In this document: piece by piece, positions 42,301-47,538 of the stretch
Position numbering within the stretch: position 1 is the stretch's first letter
How the letters are laid out: each line of letters opens with the position of its first letter
Assembly: GCA_964480915.1 (NCBI GenBank)
Contig: CAYZRS010000026.1
Location: 1-64,000 of the forward strand
Source of the DNA: CAWGCE01 sp964480915
GTDB lineage: Bacteria > Planctomycetota > Planctomycetia > Pirellulales > Pirellulaceae
Reading direction: 5' to 3'
DNA: 64,000 nt
The notes under the pieces: generated by a model
Databases searched by the model: none
What the model saw: only the letters and a program-made list of their open reading frames with translations
Told to the model about the DNA's origin: nothing
Position numbers and translations under genes: made by a program

Positions 42301-43905
42301 GAATTCACCATCGGTTCCTTGGCGGTCGGCGAAACGGGTTCAGTCCAGTTTGCAGTCACAGCTCACGATCCCGTCTCGGCTGGTGCCACGCAGATCACCA
42401 ACAGCGCCAGCATCTCCGATGATGGTACGAACGGAGCTGATCTGAATATCGGTGACAACATCGCGACCGATACAACGCCCCTACGGACCGCACCCGACTA
42501 TGTCATTCAAAAAGATGACGGACTGACTCAAGCGACGCCGGGTCAAACGATTACCTACACGATCACCGTTTCCAACGTCGGTGGCAGCGATGGAACGGGC
42601 GTCGTTGTGATGGATTCGTATCCACTGGGCCTGATGGAGACAGTCGTGGCTGATCAGGGTGGCATCGTCGACGCCACGACGGGGACGATTACTTGGAACC
42701 TGGGCGATCTTGCGGCCGGCCAGACCGTCACGTTGACCGTCACCGGACAGTTGATCGGTGCGGCTCCGGCGGGTGTGGACGATTTCACCAACGAAGTCGA
42801 AGTGGGTGACGACGGTGCCGGTGGACCCGACCCGACGCCCGATAACAATCAGGACGACGATACCGACATGCTGATCGCCGCGCCCGACCTCACGATCGAG
42901 AAGACCGATCATGGAAGCGAAGGAATCTTGGGTGATACGGTCATCTACGATCTGATTTATCGAAATCAGGGCAATCAGGACGCAACCGGCGTCGTGATTA
43001 CGGAAACGCTACCGCCCGGAACCTCCTTTGACGCGAGCAACAGCTCGGCCGGGTGGATCGATCTGGGCGGTGGGAATTACGAATTTGTGGCCGGATCGGT
43101 TTCTGTCGGAGAGGTCCGCACGATCCAGTTTGCCATCATTGTCCAGGACGAGCTGCAAGCGACGCTAACGATCCGCAACACGACCACGATTGGCGACGAC
43201 GGCACCAACGGTGCCGATCCGACGCCCAACGACAACTGGGCCACGGAAGAGACGCCTCTCGGAACCGGCGTAATCGAAGGCAACGTGTTTGACGACGTGG
43301 ACAATGATGGGGTTTTCAGCGGCTCCGACGCACCCTTGTCGGGCGTTACCATCACGCTTGAGGGTGACGATATCTTTGGCAATCACTATTCCTTGACGAC
43401 CGTTACGGACGCCAACGGCCACTACGAATTCACCGGCCTACCGACAGGCGTTTATCGCTTGACTCAGCAGCAACCGGCCGGCTTCGTCGATGGGCAGGAC
43501 TCGACCGGGTCGCCCGGCGGTCTCGTCTCTGGCAATGACGAAATCACGATTAACCTGATGGGGGGAGAGAGTGCTCCAGCGAACAATTTCGGTGAGGTTG
43601 CCGAACCGGACGCGAATGTCGTCTCGAAACGCGCTTTCCTCAGCTCTCGCTTCACCATTGGCTACAGCGACGTGGCGGGCAGCATCGATGCGGCAGTCGG
43701 CGAGCAGCCGCACGCTCCGGATGCCTATGTCGAGTCGGCCATCGAGAGTGACGACGGGACCGTGCAGAGGACGGTCGGCCGAGGTGGTGCGCGCACCTTC
43801 CGAGTGGACGAAACCGAAGCGGATGATGTCGTCCCAGCACCGGCCTCGCAGGGATACTGGCGATCGTTCCTCAGCAGCCGCCTATTCCGGTCGGAACGCG
43901 AATAG
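27316..43905 (+). CDS. Giant DUF4347/DUF11-repeat surface protein (5529 aa)
   Basis: The ATG at 27316 has GGAGG about 13 nt upstream. The N-terminus has no signal peptide but contains LQQLEDRTLFDAFPL, similar to the LEPR-XLL motif of planctomycete exported giants. Domains: DUF4347 (residues 69-225; HIVSHG with His127 and LLYGCN with Cys170); an uncharacterised beta-rich region (about 236-705); one divergent DUF11 (about 706-842); 34 tandem DUF11 units (about 843-5315), each with a TKDDG start, YTINYGN, TETLP, AGW and an Asp-rich end (ADDGANGADEDPSDNSD); an SdrD-B-like domain (about 5316-5420, VIEGNVFDDVDNDGVF); and a tail with KRAFLSSRF. I noticed only one cysteine. It is very acidic; the Asp-rich linkers probably bind calcium. 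Likely a cell-surface stalk or adhesin; function inferred. Confidence 0.93.
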   Translation: MSVFDFFKFRLSSRSSERAIDLQQLEDRTLFDAFPLVDPALAITPAETDGMLFQVANELATDQADVTRELLIIDAGVSDAGSLVADWQGRGETYDVVVLESGRSGVEQVTELLDGYDALDALHIVSHGQDAGFQLGSDWVTLESIARFQGAIESWGDAISLDGDILLYGCNLSGSEAGIELVEEIAQLTDADVAASDDVTGHERLNGDWDLEFAVGVIEAAVPFSGELQSTWRSQLGPPIQEFFVPMRESEIYDALVDIYTAATVDPDIETVIGITATRDNTIITYDHHEDGYEADIAAPVQASTQVWGDGNPANGSAPGLVGDIINAGDIVILQNLVPEFPGAVNYFDGSDRFVTDQLVAATRAGWSPTPGTVLAGTVEVTDTSRWGTSYEIPIGEDTANVFAQYEYTGLYVMAAVDGTVVDIDFDGDGTVDVMTTLNQGDSYHVDGGVLQGATVESTEPVQVDLITGDRASLVDSRWYLLRPTAEWSNAYINPVGTTAATDPATIVFYNPNATDITVDVETQGGTVPVLVPAGDSGVYVMPAPVGGEVSGAYVTSQGGEDFYAVMTMDSDAAHTAYDWGFSLLPEQGLTPMVVAGWAPGSEDLSVNGSPVWITATSATDLYIDFDGDPSTGSLVDPFGNRYDELRSVNALESERVFDSSDNDQSGLRVYTVDGTVLASAWGLDPDIGGPGLPYLDLGTIVLPFPVPTVTKVAALSNDVSANGLFDPGDTIVWTITITNNDGFDMTGVVSFDDVPSNTTYVANSTTVNGAGVADDSVGATIMPMDEGGLATADIGPGGTTIITFETTLNLPLPVYTMVENTVLVSSNLGTTGASVELPINLAPNLAVAKDDGGISTTPGGSVIYTIDYENLGTNNATGVVLTETLPANSSFDAANSTTGWIETGPGTGVFEYTVGGLNVGANGSVMFAVLVDDPLAAGVTQISNSVSIADDGSSGTDSDLTDNSSTDTTPVTAAPDLVVTKDDGAISVAAGASVVYTINYSNTGSQGATGVVVTESLPVGATFDAANSTAGWIESPVGSGTYEFTVGSLASGSGGSLAFAVLVDDPVAAGVNQLVNNVAIADDGTNGTDEDPSDNTDSDTDSLVAAPDLYVTKDDSQTVVAAGGSAVYAISYGNDGSQDATGVVLTETLPAGVTFDAANSSAGWSETAPGSGVFTLSIGSLASGASSSVNFAVTINDPQAAGVDQIVNNVSIADDGANGADEDVSDNSDSDTDTVTAAPDLFVTKDDGNGAVAAGDSVSYTINYGNDGTQGATGVVLTETLPANAAFDAANSTAGWTETAPGSGVFTWSIGALASGASGSVTFAVIVDDPQAAGVDQLINTVSIADDGANGTDEDGSDNSDGDTDALTAAPDLFITKDDGLMVVAAGQGVVYAINYGNDGSQDATGVVITETLPANAMFDAANSTSGWTETAPGSGIYTFSIGALASGASGNVNFAVIVDDPQAAGVTQLVNSVAIADDGANGVDEDPSDNSDNDTDSLTAAPDLFITKDDSLTVVTAGADVIYSINYGNDGSQDATGVVITETLPIGATFDAANSTAGWAETAPGSGVYTFNVGALASGASGSVNFAVSVNDPQAAGVDQLVNNVSIADDGANGTDEDLSDNDDNDVDTLTAAPDLFVTKDDGASVVAAGDLLVYTINYGNDGTQGATGVVLTETLPANATFAAANSTAGWTETAPGSGVFTFSVGSLAAGASGSVDFAVIVDDPQNAGVEQLVNNVAIADDGSNGADEDPSDNSDADTDTVTAAPDLFITKDDGQSVVSAGDRLVYTINYGNDGSQDATGVVITETLPSNAAFDAANSTAGWTETAPGSGVFTFSVGALASGSSGSVAFAVIVDSAQAANVDQLVNNVSIMDDGANGTDEDLSDNTDVDTDGLVAAPDLVIVKDDGNTVVAAGDSLIYTINYSNAGSQNATGVVITETLPTGATFDAANSTAGWIETAPGSGVYTFSVGALNVGASGSVAFAVTVDDPQSAGIDQLVNNVSIADDGSQGADENPANNSDTDTDVLTAAPDLFIAKDDGATVVAAGDSLSYTINYGNDGTQGATGVVITEVLPTGATFDAAGSTAGWTETAPGSGIYTLSVGGLASGASGSVTFAVTVDDPQAAGVDQLINNVSITDDGSNGADEDASDNADSDTDTLNAAPDLFVTKDDGLMIVAAGSSAVYTINYGNDGTQGATGVTLTETLPSNASFDPANSTAGWTETAPGSGIYTFSIGALAAGAGGSVDFAVMVDDPQAAGVDQLVNHVSIADDGSNGVDEDPSDNSDGDTDALTAAPDLFITKTDGLTAVTAGANLIYVINYGNDGSQDATGVLISETLPTGVTFDAANSTPGWTETAPGSGVFTFSVGALASGDGGTISFAVTVNDPQEAGVEQLVNSVTIADDGLNGADEDLSDNSDSDIDTLLAAPDLFIVKDDGETVVAAGDSVIYTINYGNDGTQGATGVVITETLPVGATFDAANSSAGWTETAPGSGTFTFNVGGLASGASGSVAFAVLVDDPQDAGVDQLINNVSIADDGANGADEDPSDNSDDDVDTLTAAPDLFISKDDGATVVTVGNSVVYTINYGNDGTQGATGVVITETLPAGATFDAANSTAGWVETAPGSGTYQFTVGGLASGLSGSVTFAVVVDDPLAAGIDDLVNNVAIADDGTNGPDEDPSDNSDVDTDVIDAVPDLFVTKDDGLTEVNPGNVVTYTINYGNIGDQGATGVVLTEALPAGSAFNAAGSTAGWTETAPGSGLFQFAVGSLAADATGSVTFSVVVDDPIAAGIDQLINNVTIADDGTNGTDSDLTNNSDDDIDVVIAGPDLFVTKDDSDTLVTTGDTVVYVINYGNTGSQDATGVVLTETLPVGSTFDAANSTAGWTETAPGSGVFEFNVGALAVNATGSVNFAVTVNDPQDAGVDNLVNTVAIADDGANGPDENLADNSDTDSDVLDATPDLYISKDDGQAVVVVGDVVIYTIDYGNDGNQGATGVVITETVPVGSAFDAANSTAGWTETAPGSGVFEFNVGSLPADTMGSVAFAVVVDNPIAAGIDDLVNNVSIADDGANGVDPDLSDNSATDVDVIDAEPDLFVNKDDGVGVVTVGDLVIYTINYGNDGSQGATGVVLTETLPAGSSFDAANSTAGWTETSPGSGVFQFDIGALPSGTSASVAFAVIVDNPVAAGIDQLINNVTISDDGTNGPDEDPSDNMDSDVDTLNANPELSITKDDGIGTLNAGDGTAYTINYANTGSQGATGVVLTETLPTGTTFDAANSSAGWVETAPGSGLFQFTIPSLVAGGSGSVQFAVVVDNPLAAGIDQLINTVTISDDGTNGPEADFSDNTATDTDGVVAAPDLYVSKSDGDASVTPGGLAIYTISYGNDGTQGATGVTLFELLPANTVFDPTNSSPGWTESFPGEYELAIGDLASGETGTATFAVIVNSGIPSGVPAIENLVQIVDDGANGLDEDDEDNRGFDDTPLITAPDVMVTKTDGGITASPGDTVVYTLTYANVGNVGTANVVVTEFLPNNSTYDAASSTIGWTEVSPGVFEFSIDTLAAGESGTIDFAVIVDDPLTPGVTQLVNNATIVDDGVSGADANPNNNDAMDSTPLVAGPDLYVLKDDGQTVVRPGDALVYTINYGNNGTRGATGVVLTETLPVGATFDAANSTAGWVETAVGSGLFELTVGPLLVGATGSADFAVVLDDPLAAGIDDLVNNVSITDDGANGADENLADNNASDTDIVNAAPNLFITKDDGQTVAQAGDQLVYTINYGNNGDQDATGVILTETLPAGTTFDAANSSAGWMQVSTGVYRLTLGALAVGETGSVTFTVNVDNPVAAGLNQLVNNASIADDGTNGPESNSGDNNAIDTDTLNAAPDLWVTKDDGGATVTPGGAIIWSIQYGNDGTQDATDVVLTETLPANATFNATDSDSRWSETAPGSGVYELQLGALAAGQMNAVAFAVNVNSTIPGGVTTIDNIVGIADDGLNGPDEDPADNTHSDDTPIISAVDLVVTKSDGGVTATAGDVVTYTLSYSNQGNIGATGVVITETVPTNSSFDPVNSSGGWVESPVGSGNYVFSVGSLAAGGSGSVMFAVVVDDPLAPGVTLLNNTASISDDGANGADANPGDNLTADDTPLIAGPDLFIMKDDGESVVVAGQALTYTINYGNDGSQDATGVVITETLPAGLSFDPANSSAGWVETAAGSGLFTYNVGSLLAGSNGSITFAVIVDDPLASGVEQLVNNVSIADDGANGLDEDPSDNTATDTDTVDAAPNLYVVKDDSQTSVAPGDVLIYAINYGNDGSQDATGVVLTESLPMGTTFDPAGSSTGWAETAPGSGVFEYTIGGLAAGSHGTLTFAVTVNQPLAAGIDQLVNSVTIADDGTNGAEVDLSDNSDNDIDTVIAAPDLVVTKEDGGVNVTPAGIVTWTIHYANVGSQDATGVVLTEMLPANTTFDAAGSDAGWAETFPGSRIYTYAVGDLAAGQSASVLFAVRVDASIPSGVPAIDNTVTIADDGTNGGDEDPTNNSDSDSTPVVSAPDLVLTKSDAGFSAMPNDTVIYTLSYSNVGNVDATGVVITEQLPLGTTFAAVNSSTGWIETAPGSGLYTYAIGNLASGDAGTVTFAVTINDPLMAGLEAVENSAHISDDGANGPDANDLNNVATDDTPITAAPDLFVLKDDGNVIVAAGDTLIYTINYGNAGTQNASGVVLTETIPLGTMFDGANSDPGWTETSPGSGVYEFAVGSLLVNETRSLQFAVIVDDPLAPTIVQLLNAVTISDDGTSGPDENPADNSDSDIDVFDMAVDLSVVKDNGQIIATAGETLVYSIQYANNGSATATGVILTETLPQGTTFDSQASSAGWSETTPGSGTYTLSIGTLTAGETGSVEFAVVVADTWAAGIQQLLNEVTITDDSASGADLNPADNRYEEIDLLEVAPDLSLVKDDGNATVLAGGDIVYTLTYANHGQQEAVGVVITENLPANSTFNASLSSAGWTETSPGVYEFTIGSLAVGETGSVQFAVTAHDPVSAGATQITNSASISDDGTNGADLNIGDNIATDTTPLRTAPDYVIQKDDGLTQATPGQTITYTITVSNVGGSDGTGVVVMDSYPLGLMETVVADQGGIVDATTGTITWNLGDLAAGQTVTLTVTGQLIGAAPAGVDDFTNEVEVGDDGAGGPDPTPDNNQDDDTDMLIAAPDLTIEKTDHGSEGILGDTVIYDLIYRNQGNQDATGVVITETLPPGTSFDASNSSAGWIDLGGGNYEFVAGSVSVGEVRTIQFAIIVQDELQATLTIRNTTTIGDDGTNGADPTPNDNWATEETPLGTGVIEGNVFDDVDNDGVFSGSDAPLSGVTITLEGDDIFGNHYSLTTVTDANGHYEFTGLPTGVYRLTQQQPAGFVDGQDSTGSPGGLVSGNDEITINLMGGESAPANNFGEVAEPDANVVSKRAFLSSRFTIGYSDVAGSIDAAVGEQPHAPDAYVESAIESDDGTVQRTVGRGGARTFRVDETEADDVVPAPASQGYWRSFLSSRLFRSERE
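29842..43260 (+). repeat. Tandem array of 34 DUF11-encoding units, 396 or 390 nt each
   Basis: Unit starts (the Pro or Val codon of A-P-D/N-L) fall at 29845, 30241, 30637, 31033, then every 396 nt to 37369; then 37759, 38149, 38545, 38935, 39331, 39727, 40123, 40519, 40915, 41311, 41707, 42103, 42493 and 42883. Nineteen successive intervals are exactly 396 nt (132 codons); later intervals are 396 or 390 nt. In units 20, 21, 23 and 32 the two missing codons lie in the loop APGSGVF, shortened to SPGVF or equivalent. Identity between units varies; units 7 and 8 share a 62-nt near-identical segment. Confidence 0.95.
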
Positions 43906-44923
43906 TCGCGTGAGCGATCACCAACAGTGCCAGCATGAGCAGGTTGGATGCTGGTTCTGGCACCGCGTTGGTCGGTCGGTCTGCGGTGGTGAACTTGTGG
44001 GTGTTCCAGTGGATAAAGTCGGCGCCATCCACACTGCCGTCGGCGTTGAAATCACCTGAACACCACGCGGCGGTCGCCGTGAATTTGTGTTCGTTCCACA
44101 AGACAAAATCGGTGCCATCAACGGCCCCGTCGAGATTGGCATCCCCGGGTAAGTAAGCATTGCCCGATCCCAAATTGATGGCTCCAGCTTGGACCAACCA
44201 CTCGTTTAAGTCGTCTCCGTCGACCGCATCATCGCCGGTCATGTCGAACGATGGATGGTTTGTTTCGGCTGCGATTTCGGCCACCAGGGCGTCGACGTCC
44301 AGGCAGGTGAGTCGATCGTCCAAATTGAAATCGGGCCTTGGCAGCAACGTCGCGTCCAGCGTCGGGCCGAAGTATCCGTCGTCGCGATCGTTTGTACTGG
44401 CAGCCGGGAAACCGGGAGGTGATGCATTTCGCACCGTCGTCAACGTGATGCCGGGCAACGTGGTGGCGGTGGTCAGGTAGCGGATGCGATCGCAATCGCT
44501 TGGCCCGCAGGAAGGGTCGTCGGCGCCGATCACGTAATGGCCACGCCGCAGGACGATCGGATCGATCTCCTCGAGTAGCCATTGGCCGTCGGCAGCGGTT
44601 GTGGCGGCTGCGGTGCTCGAATTGCTGATGACCGCGGAGGCCAAGAGTTGGCGGTCCTGATCGTCGGTCCAGACGCGTACCAAGTGGTTGTGGTTGAGCC
44701 CCGCACCACCAAAGAGGAAGTCGTCGAAAAAACCGAGTCGACTGACTCTCATCGGGTGCGTCACTTCGAAACTGAAACCGAACGTCGCATTGGCCTGAAA
44801 GAGACTTCCGGCTACTCCCGTGAAATCCAAAACGATCTCTGCGTTCAGCGACGCCGCTGTGAGCAAGACGGTGGCAAGTGATAGGAGGATACGGGCAAAT
44901 TGCGATTGGAGCGGCTGAACCAT
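43871..44923 (-). CDS. Secreted dockerin-type PEP-CTERM protein
   Basis: 350 aa from the ATG at 44923; an upstream frame extension to 45004 lacks a signal. Signal peptide with RILLSLATVLLTAASLNA. Residues about 30-190 form an unrecognised beta-rich domain (SFEVTHPMRVSRLGFFDDF; RRGHYVIGADDPSCG). The C-terminal third has four dockerin/EF-like calcium loops in two pairs: DFNLDDRLTCLDVDALV with DMTGDDAVDGDDLNEWL, and GDANLDGAVDGTDFVLWN with GDFNADGSVDGADFIHWN. A PEP-CTERM follows (VPEPASNLLMLALLVIAH) with a weak basic end. Its last 35 nt overlap the end of the giant gene on the other strand. Probably exported and sorted to the envelope; ligand unknown. Confidence 0.85.
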   Translation of the reverse strand: MVQPLQSQFARILLSLATVLLTAASLNAEIVLDFTGVAGSLFQANATFGFSFEVTHPMRVSRLGFFDDFLFGGAGLNHNHLVRVWTDDQDRQLLASAVISNSSTAAATTAADGQWLLEEIDPIVLRRGHYVIGADDPSCGPSDCDRIRYLTTATTLPGITLTTVRNASPPGFPAASTNDRDDGYFGPTLDATLLPRPDFNLDDRLTCLDVDALVAEIAAETNHPSFDMTGDDAVDGDDLNEWLVQAGAINLGSGNAYLPGDANLDGAVDGTDFVLWNEHKFTATAAWCSGDFNADGSVDGADFIHWNTHKFTTADRPTNAVPEPASNLLMLALLVIAHATIRVPTGIGGC

Positions 44924-45233
44924 GGGGGTTGTTCCTGAAAAACAAACGAGGGGATGGCTGGGGTGGTCTTCAGGTTTAACTGCGCCGGGTTGTCCAAAAT
45001 CCACAGGTAGCTTCGGAAACGTGTAACGCTAGGACGTTAGTTTGATCATGGGAGCTCCGTCGCGCTACGACGAACTCGTCGGCGGCGGGCTACGGGGCCG
45101 CTCCCAGAGCCGTCGTTTGCACTGGATTCTGAAGTCGGGACTCGTCCGATCAGGAACAGCGGGATGCGATTCGCATCAATGGCCGGTGCGAGCTCAAATG
45201 GATCGAATTCACTTCACATCGATTGGAATTTCT
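44924..45233. other. Divergent intergenic region, 310 bp
   Basis: Lies between the dockerin gene (minus) and the propeller gene (plus). An open frame from 45042 continues into the propeller gene but looks non-coding. A short TAACG/CGTTA inverted repeat is at 45024-45039. I recognise no promoter, operator or RNA gene. Confidence 0.4.
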
Positions 45234-46301
45234 ATGAAACGACCATCACTCCCGTGGTTCTTGCTCGCTTTTGCGGCACTGCATACGTGCGCTAGTCAAG
45301 CTCAGCAGGAGACCGGTTCCCACGGCACTCCAGCTGCCAGCGATAGTGATTCGGAGGCAGCGGCCAAGCAGACGGAAGTTGATCCGTATTTTCATGAATC
45401 GTCAGAGTTGACAAGCAGTGCCGGCCCGCAAGTCATCACGCGCAGCGTTCGGCAGGACAGCAGCGGTCGGTTCTGGTTCGCGACGTGGGGCGGAATCGTG
45501 CGCTACGATGGGACGAAGTTCACTAACATCACGAACCAAGCAGGGCTCAGGCGTTACCGTGCATTTAGCCTGTTTGAAGACGATCAGAACAATGTTTGGA
45601 TCGGTACCTGCGGAGCGGGCGTGTATCGATACGATGGAAATACTTACACCAATTTCACCAAGAAAGATGGCTTCGTCGACGACACCGTCCTATCGATCAT
45701 GCAAGATCGCGACCACAACCTCTGGTTTGGCGGCCTTGGCTTAACAAAATACGATGGCACGACTTTCACGTCGTTTACCAAAGAAGACGGCTTTACCAAT
45801 GCCGACGTCAACTCGATTTCACAAGCGCCGGACGGAACCCTTTGGTTGGGAACGCGTGGTGCGCTGTTCCGATACGATGGCGACACGTTCGTCAACTTCA
45901 CCGAAGAGCAAGGGTTGGCCATTGATAGCTATATCCCGACATTGATCGATCGGCGGGGGCACCTGTGGTTCAGCGGTCAAAATGGGCTCTATCACTACGA
46001 CGGCAAGCGGGTAAAGCACCTCTTCGAGTCGACGTGCTTCTCGCTCATGGAAGATTCGCACGGCAATATTTGGTTTACCGGCGTCGTGGATGAAGGGACC
46101 TCGCCACGACAGGGGATGAGTCTTCTTAACCGATTTGATCCGACGGCCGGAATTGAAAACATCCGAACGGCCAGTGAGCAAATTGAGGTCAAGGCAGGTC
46201 GCGGCATTTTCGAACTCTTCGAGGACAAGCAGGGCGGTATCTGGTTTGGCTCAGGACGCGGGGTCGGCCGGATCGATGGCAATACGGTTCGCTATTTCTG
46301 A
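45234..46301 (+). CDS. Secreted seven-bladed Reg_prop (two-component regulator propeller) protein
   Basis: 355 aa from the ATG at 45234; signal peptide MKRPSLPWFLLAFAALHTCA. Seven Reg_prop blades are visible, each with (L/V/I/F)WF-G pattern then YDG: SGRFWFATWGGIVRYDG, NNVWIGTCGAGVYRYDG, HNLWFGGLGLTKYDG, GTLWLGTRGALFRYDG, GHLWFSGQNGLYHYDG, GNIWFTG and GGIWFGSGRGVGRIDG. Reg_prop repeats usually form the periplasmic sensor of hybrid histidine kinases; here there is no TM or kinase domain after the propeller and the ORF ends with it. It is therefore a stand-alone, probably secreted or periplasmic propeller; its partner is unknown. Confidence 0.85.
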   Translation: MKRPSLPWFLLAFAALHTCASQAQQETGSHGTPAASDSDSEAAAKQTEVDPYFHESSELTSSAGPQVITRSVRQDSSGRFWFATWGGIVRYDGTKFTNITNQAGLRRYRAFSLFEDDQNNVWIGTCGAGVYRYDGNTYTNFTKKDGFVDDTVLSIMQDRDHNLWFGGLGLTKYDGTTFTSFTKEDGFTNADVNSISQAPDGTLWLGTRGALFRYDGDTFVNFTEEQGLAIDSYIPTLIDRRGHLWFSGQNGLYHYDGKRVKHLFESTCFSLMEDSHGNIWFTGVVDEGTSPRQGMSLLNRFDPTAGIENIRTASEQIEVKAGRGIFELFEDKQGGIWFGSGRGVGRIDGNTVRYF

Positions 46302-46358
46302 GCCGGTCGTCGAGCAGTTCAACAGCCGCTGCACGCCGCTCTTGTTGCTGATCTGAAG

Positions 46359-46415
46359 CCGCAGGCGAACCCGGGTGGAGTTTGCGAGACCTGTGGTCCA
46401 TCGGCTCGCCTGCGG
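46359..46415. repeat. 10-bp inverted repeat in convergent intergenic region
   Basis: CCGCAGGCGA (46359-46368) and TCGCCTGCGG (46406-46415) are perfect inverted repeats separated by 37 nt, between two convergent genes. They could act as a bidirectional terminator stem, but no T-run follows on either strand. Confidence 0.4.
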
Positions 46416-46455
46416 ATACGAGTTGCCTGCGCCCTCCCAAGGACGGCACGAGCGC

Positions 46456-47232
46456 CTAAATCGTGCCAAGATCCAGAGAAGCCGCGATTAAACCGACAGC
46501 GGGATCAATCTGAATCGTGGCAGCGACCAGATGGACGTCGCCGAACTCGAATCCACGTTCCCCGGCGACATCGACGGTCGCGGCATCAACGCCGGCTGAG
46601 CCATTGGCCCGCAGCCGTCCGATGTTGGCGGCGAAGAACAGCAAGTCGTCGCCAGCTCCCATGCTCACGATCGCTTTGTCATTGAATACGCTGTCGACAA
46701 CCGCCACTTCGTCCGCACTCCGTCCTGTGTTGATGGCGGTGCGGTCCGAGCCGACTTCGCTCAGGCCGATCTCATCGGCGCCAGCGCCGGTGCGGATGGT
46801 GAAACGGTCGTTGATGCGGCCTCTGCGGAACATGATTGCGTCGTCGCCGCCTCCTGTGCGAATGTCGGCGTCATCACCGACGGCTAGGTTTTCAATCGCC
46901 ACTTCGTCGTCTCCATTCCCCAGGCGAATGCGTAGGTCATCCGGCACGTCGACCCGGTTCAATCCCAATTTGTTGTTGCCGTCGCGGAGGTGGATGCGAA
47001 TATCGTCGGTCACGCCGGCCACGACGATCGAACTGTAGCCGTTCACGGACGTTCCGTTCGCCGCATAGAGCGCGAATTCGCCGTCGACCCCTGTGCCTTG
47101 GATGATCAGCTCGTTGTTGCCGTCGTCACCTTCGATGATGAGATCGCCGCTATTTACCGACACCGAGACATCCCCGGCCATCATCTGTCGTGTTTCGAGT
47201 TTCTCGGCAGTCAGGTCGATCGATTGAGTCAT
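46456..47232 (-). CDS. LExR-motif exported beta-solenoid-like protein
   Basis: 258 aa from the ATG at 47232; the longer frame to 47388 is unlikely. The start MTQSIDLTAEKLETRQMMAG contains LETRQMMAG, a variant of the LEPR-XLL-type motif of planctomycete exported proteins. The rest is a series of about 22-residue repeats with G-(D/N)-(G/D)-DD turns: GDLIIEGDDGNNELIIQG, DDLRIRLGNGDDEVAIE, DADIRTGGGDDAIMFRRG, DRFTIRTGAGADEIGLSE, DKAIVSMGAGDDLLFFA. These resemble RTX/hemolysin-type calcium-binding beta-rolls, though less regular. Probably secreted without a cleavable signal peptide. Function unknown. Confidence 0.75.
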   Translation of the reverse strand: MTQSIDLTAEKLETRQMMAGDVSVSVNSGDLIIEGDDGNNELIIQGTGVDGEFALYAANGTSVNGYSSIVVAGVTDDIRIHLRDGNNKLGLNRVDVPDDLRIRLGNGDDEVAIENLAVGDDADIRTGGGDDAIMFRRGRINDRFTIRTGAGADEIGLSEVGSDRTAINTGRSADEVAVVDSVFNDKAIVSMGAGDDLLFFAANIGRLRANGSAGVDAATVDVAGERGFEFGDVHLVAATIQIDPAVGLIAASLDLGTI

Positions 47233-47538
47233 GATGGGGCGCTTTCTCTTGCTGGTGTGGTACGGGCTGGCCGCACAGTTGCGGGTAGATGCATAACTGC
47301 GGCGTGGCGAGAGAATCCACAAAAAAAGAACGCCTGTTCGGAATCGGCGCGATACGAAGGCCTCTTCCACTCGCAATCTGATGGGCATTGGCCACCGCTG
47401 CGTTAGCCGATCGATTCGAAGATCGGTGCGGAAAAGCTGTGGAAAACCTTCGCGTGCGAGCAGTTACGTGTCGAGGCGGCACTGCAAAGTGCCGTTAAGA
47501 CGAGGAAAAAACACTCTCTGCTGCAAAAGAAGGTAATC
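47233..47538. other. Divergent intergenic region, 306 bp
   Basis: Between the LExR protein (minus) and mddA (plus). Besides the hairpin at 47477-47494 it contains CGATC/GATCG near 47410 (loop GATTCGAA-like). AAGAAGG about 8 nt before the mddA ATG is a good Shine-Dalgarno. No gene was recognised. Confidence 0.45.
47477..47494 (+). promoter_or_regulatory. Hairpin with GNRA-type GCAA loop upstream of mddA
   Basis: CGGCACT (47477-47483), GCAA loop, AGTGCCG (47488-47494): 7-bp perfect stem closing a GNRA tetraloop, 44 nt before the mddA start. It may structure the 5' leader. No riboswitch class recognised. Confidence 0.35.

Noticed and set aside
29842..43260. Regular spacing that might suggest a CRISPR or satellite array
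   Set aside because: Units are 390-396 nt, fully coding in one frame and without conserved short repeats separated by unique spacers.
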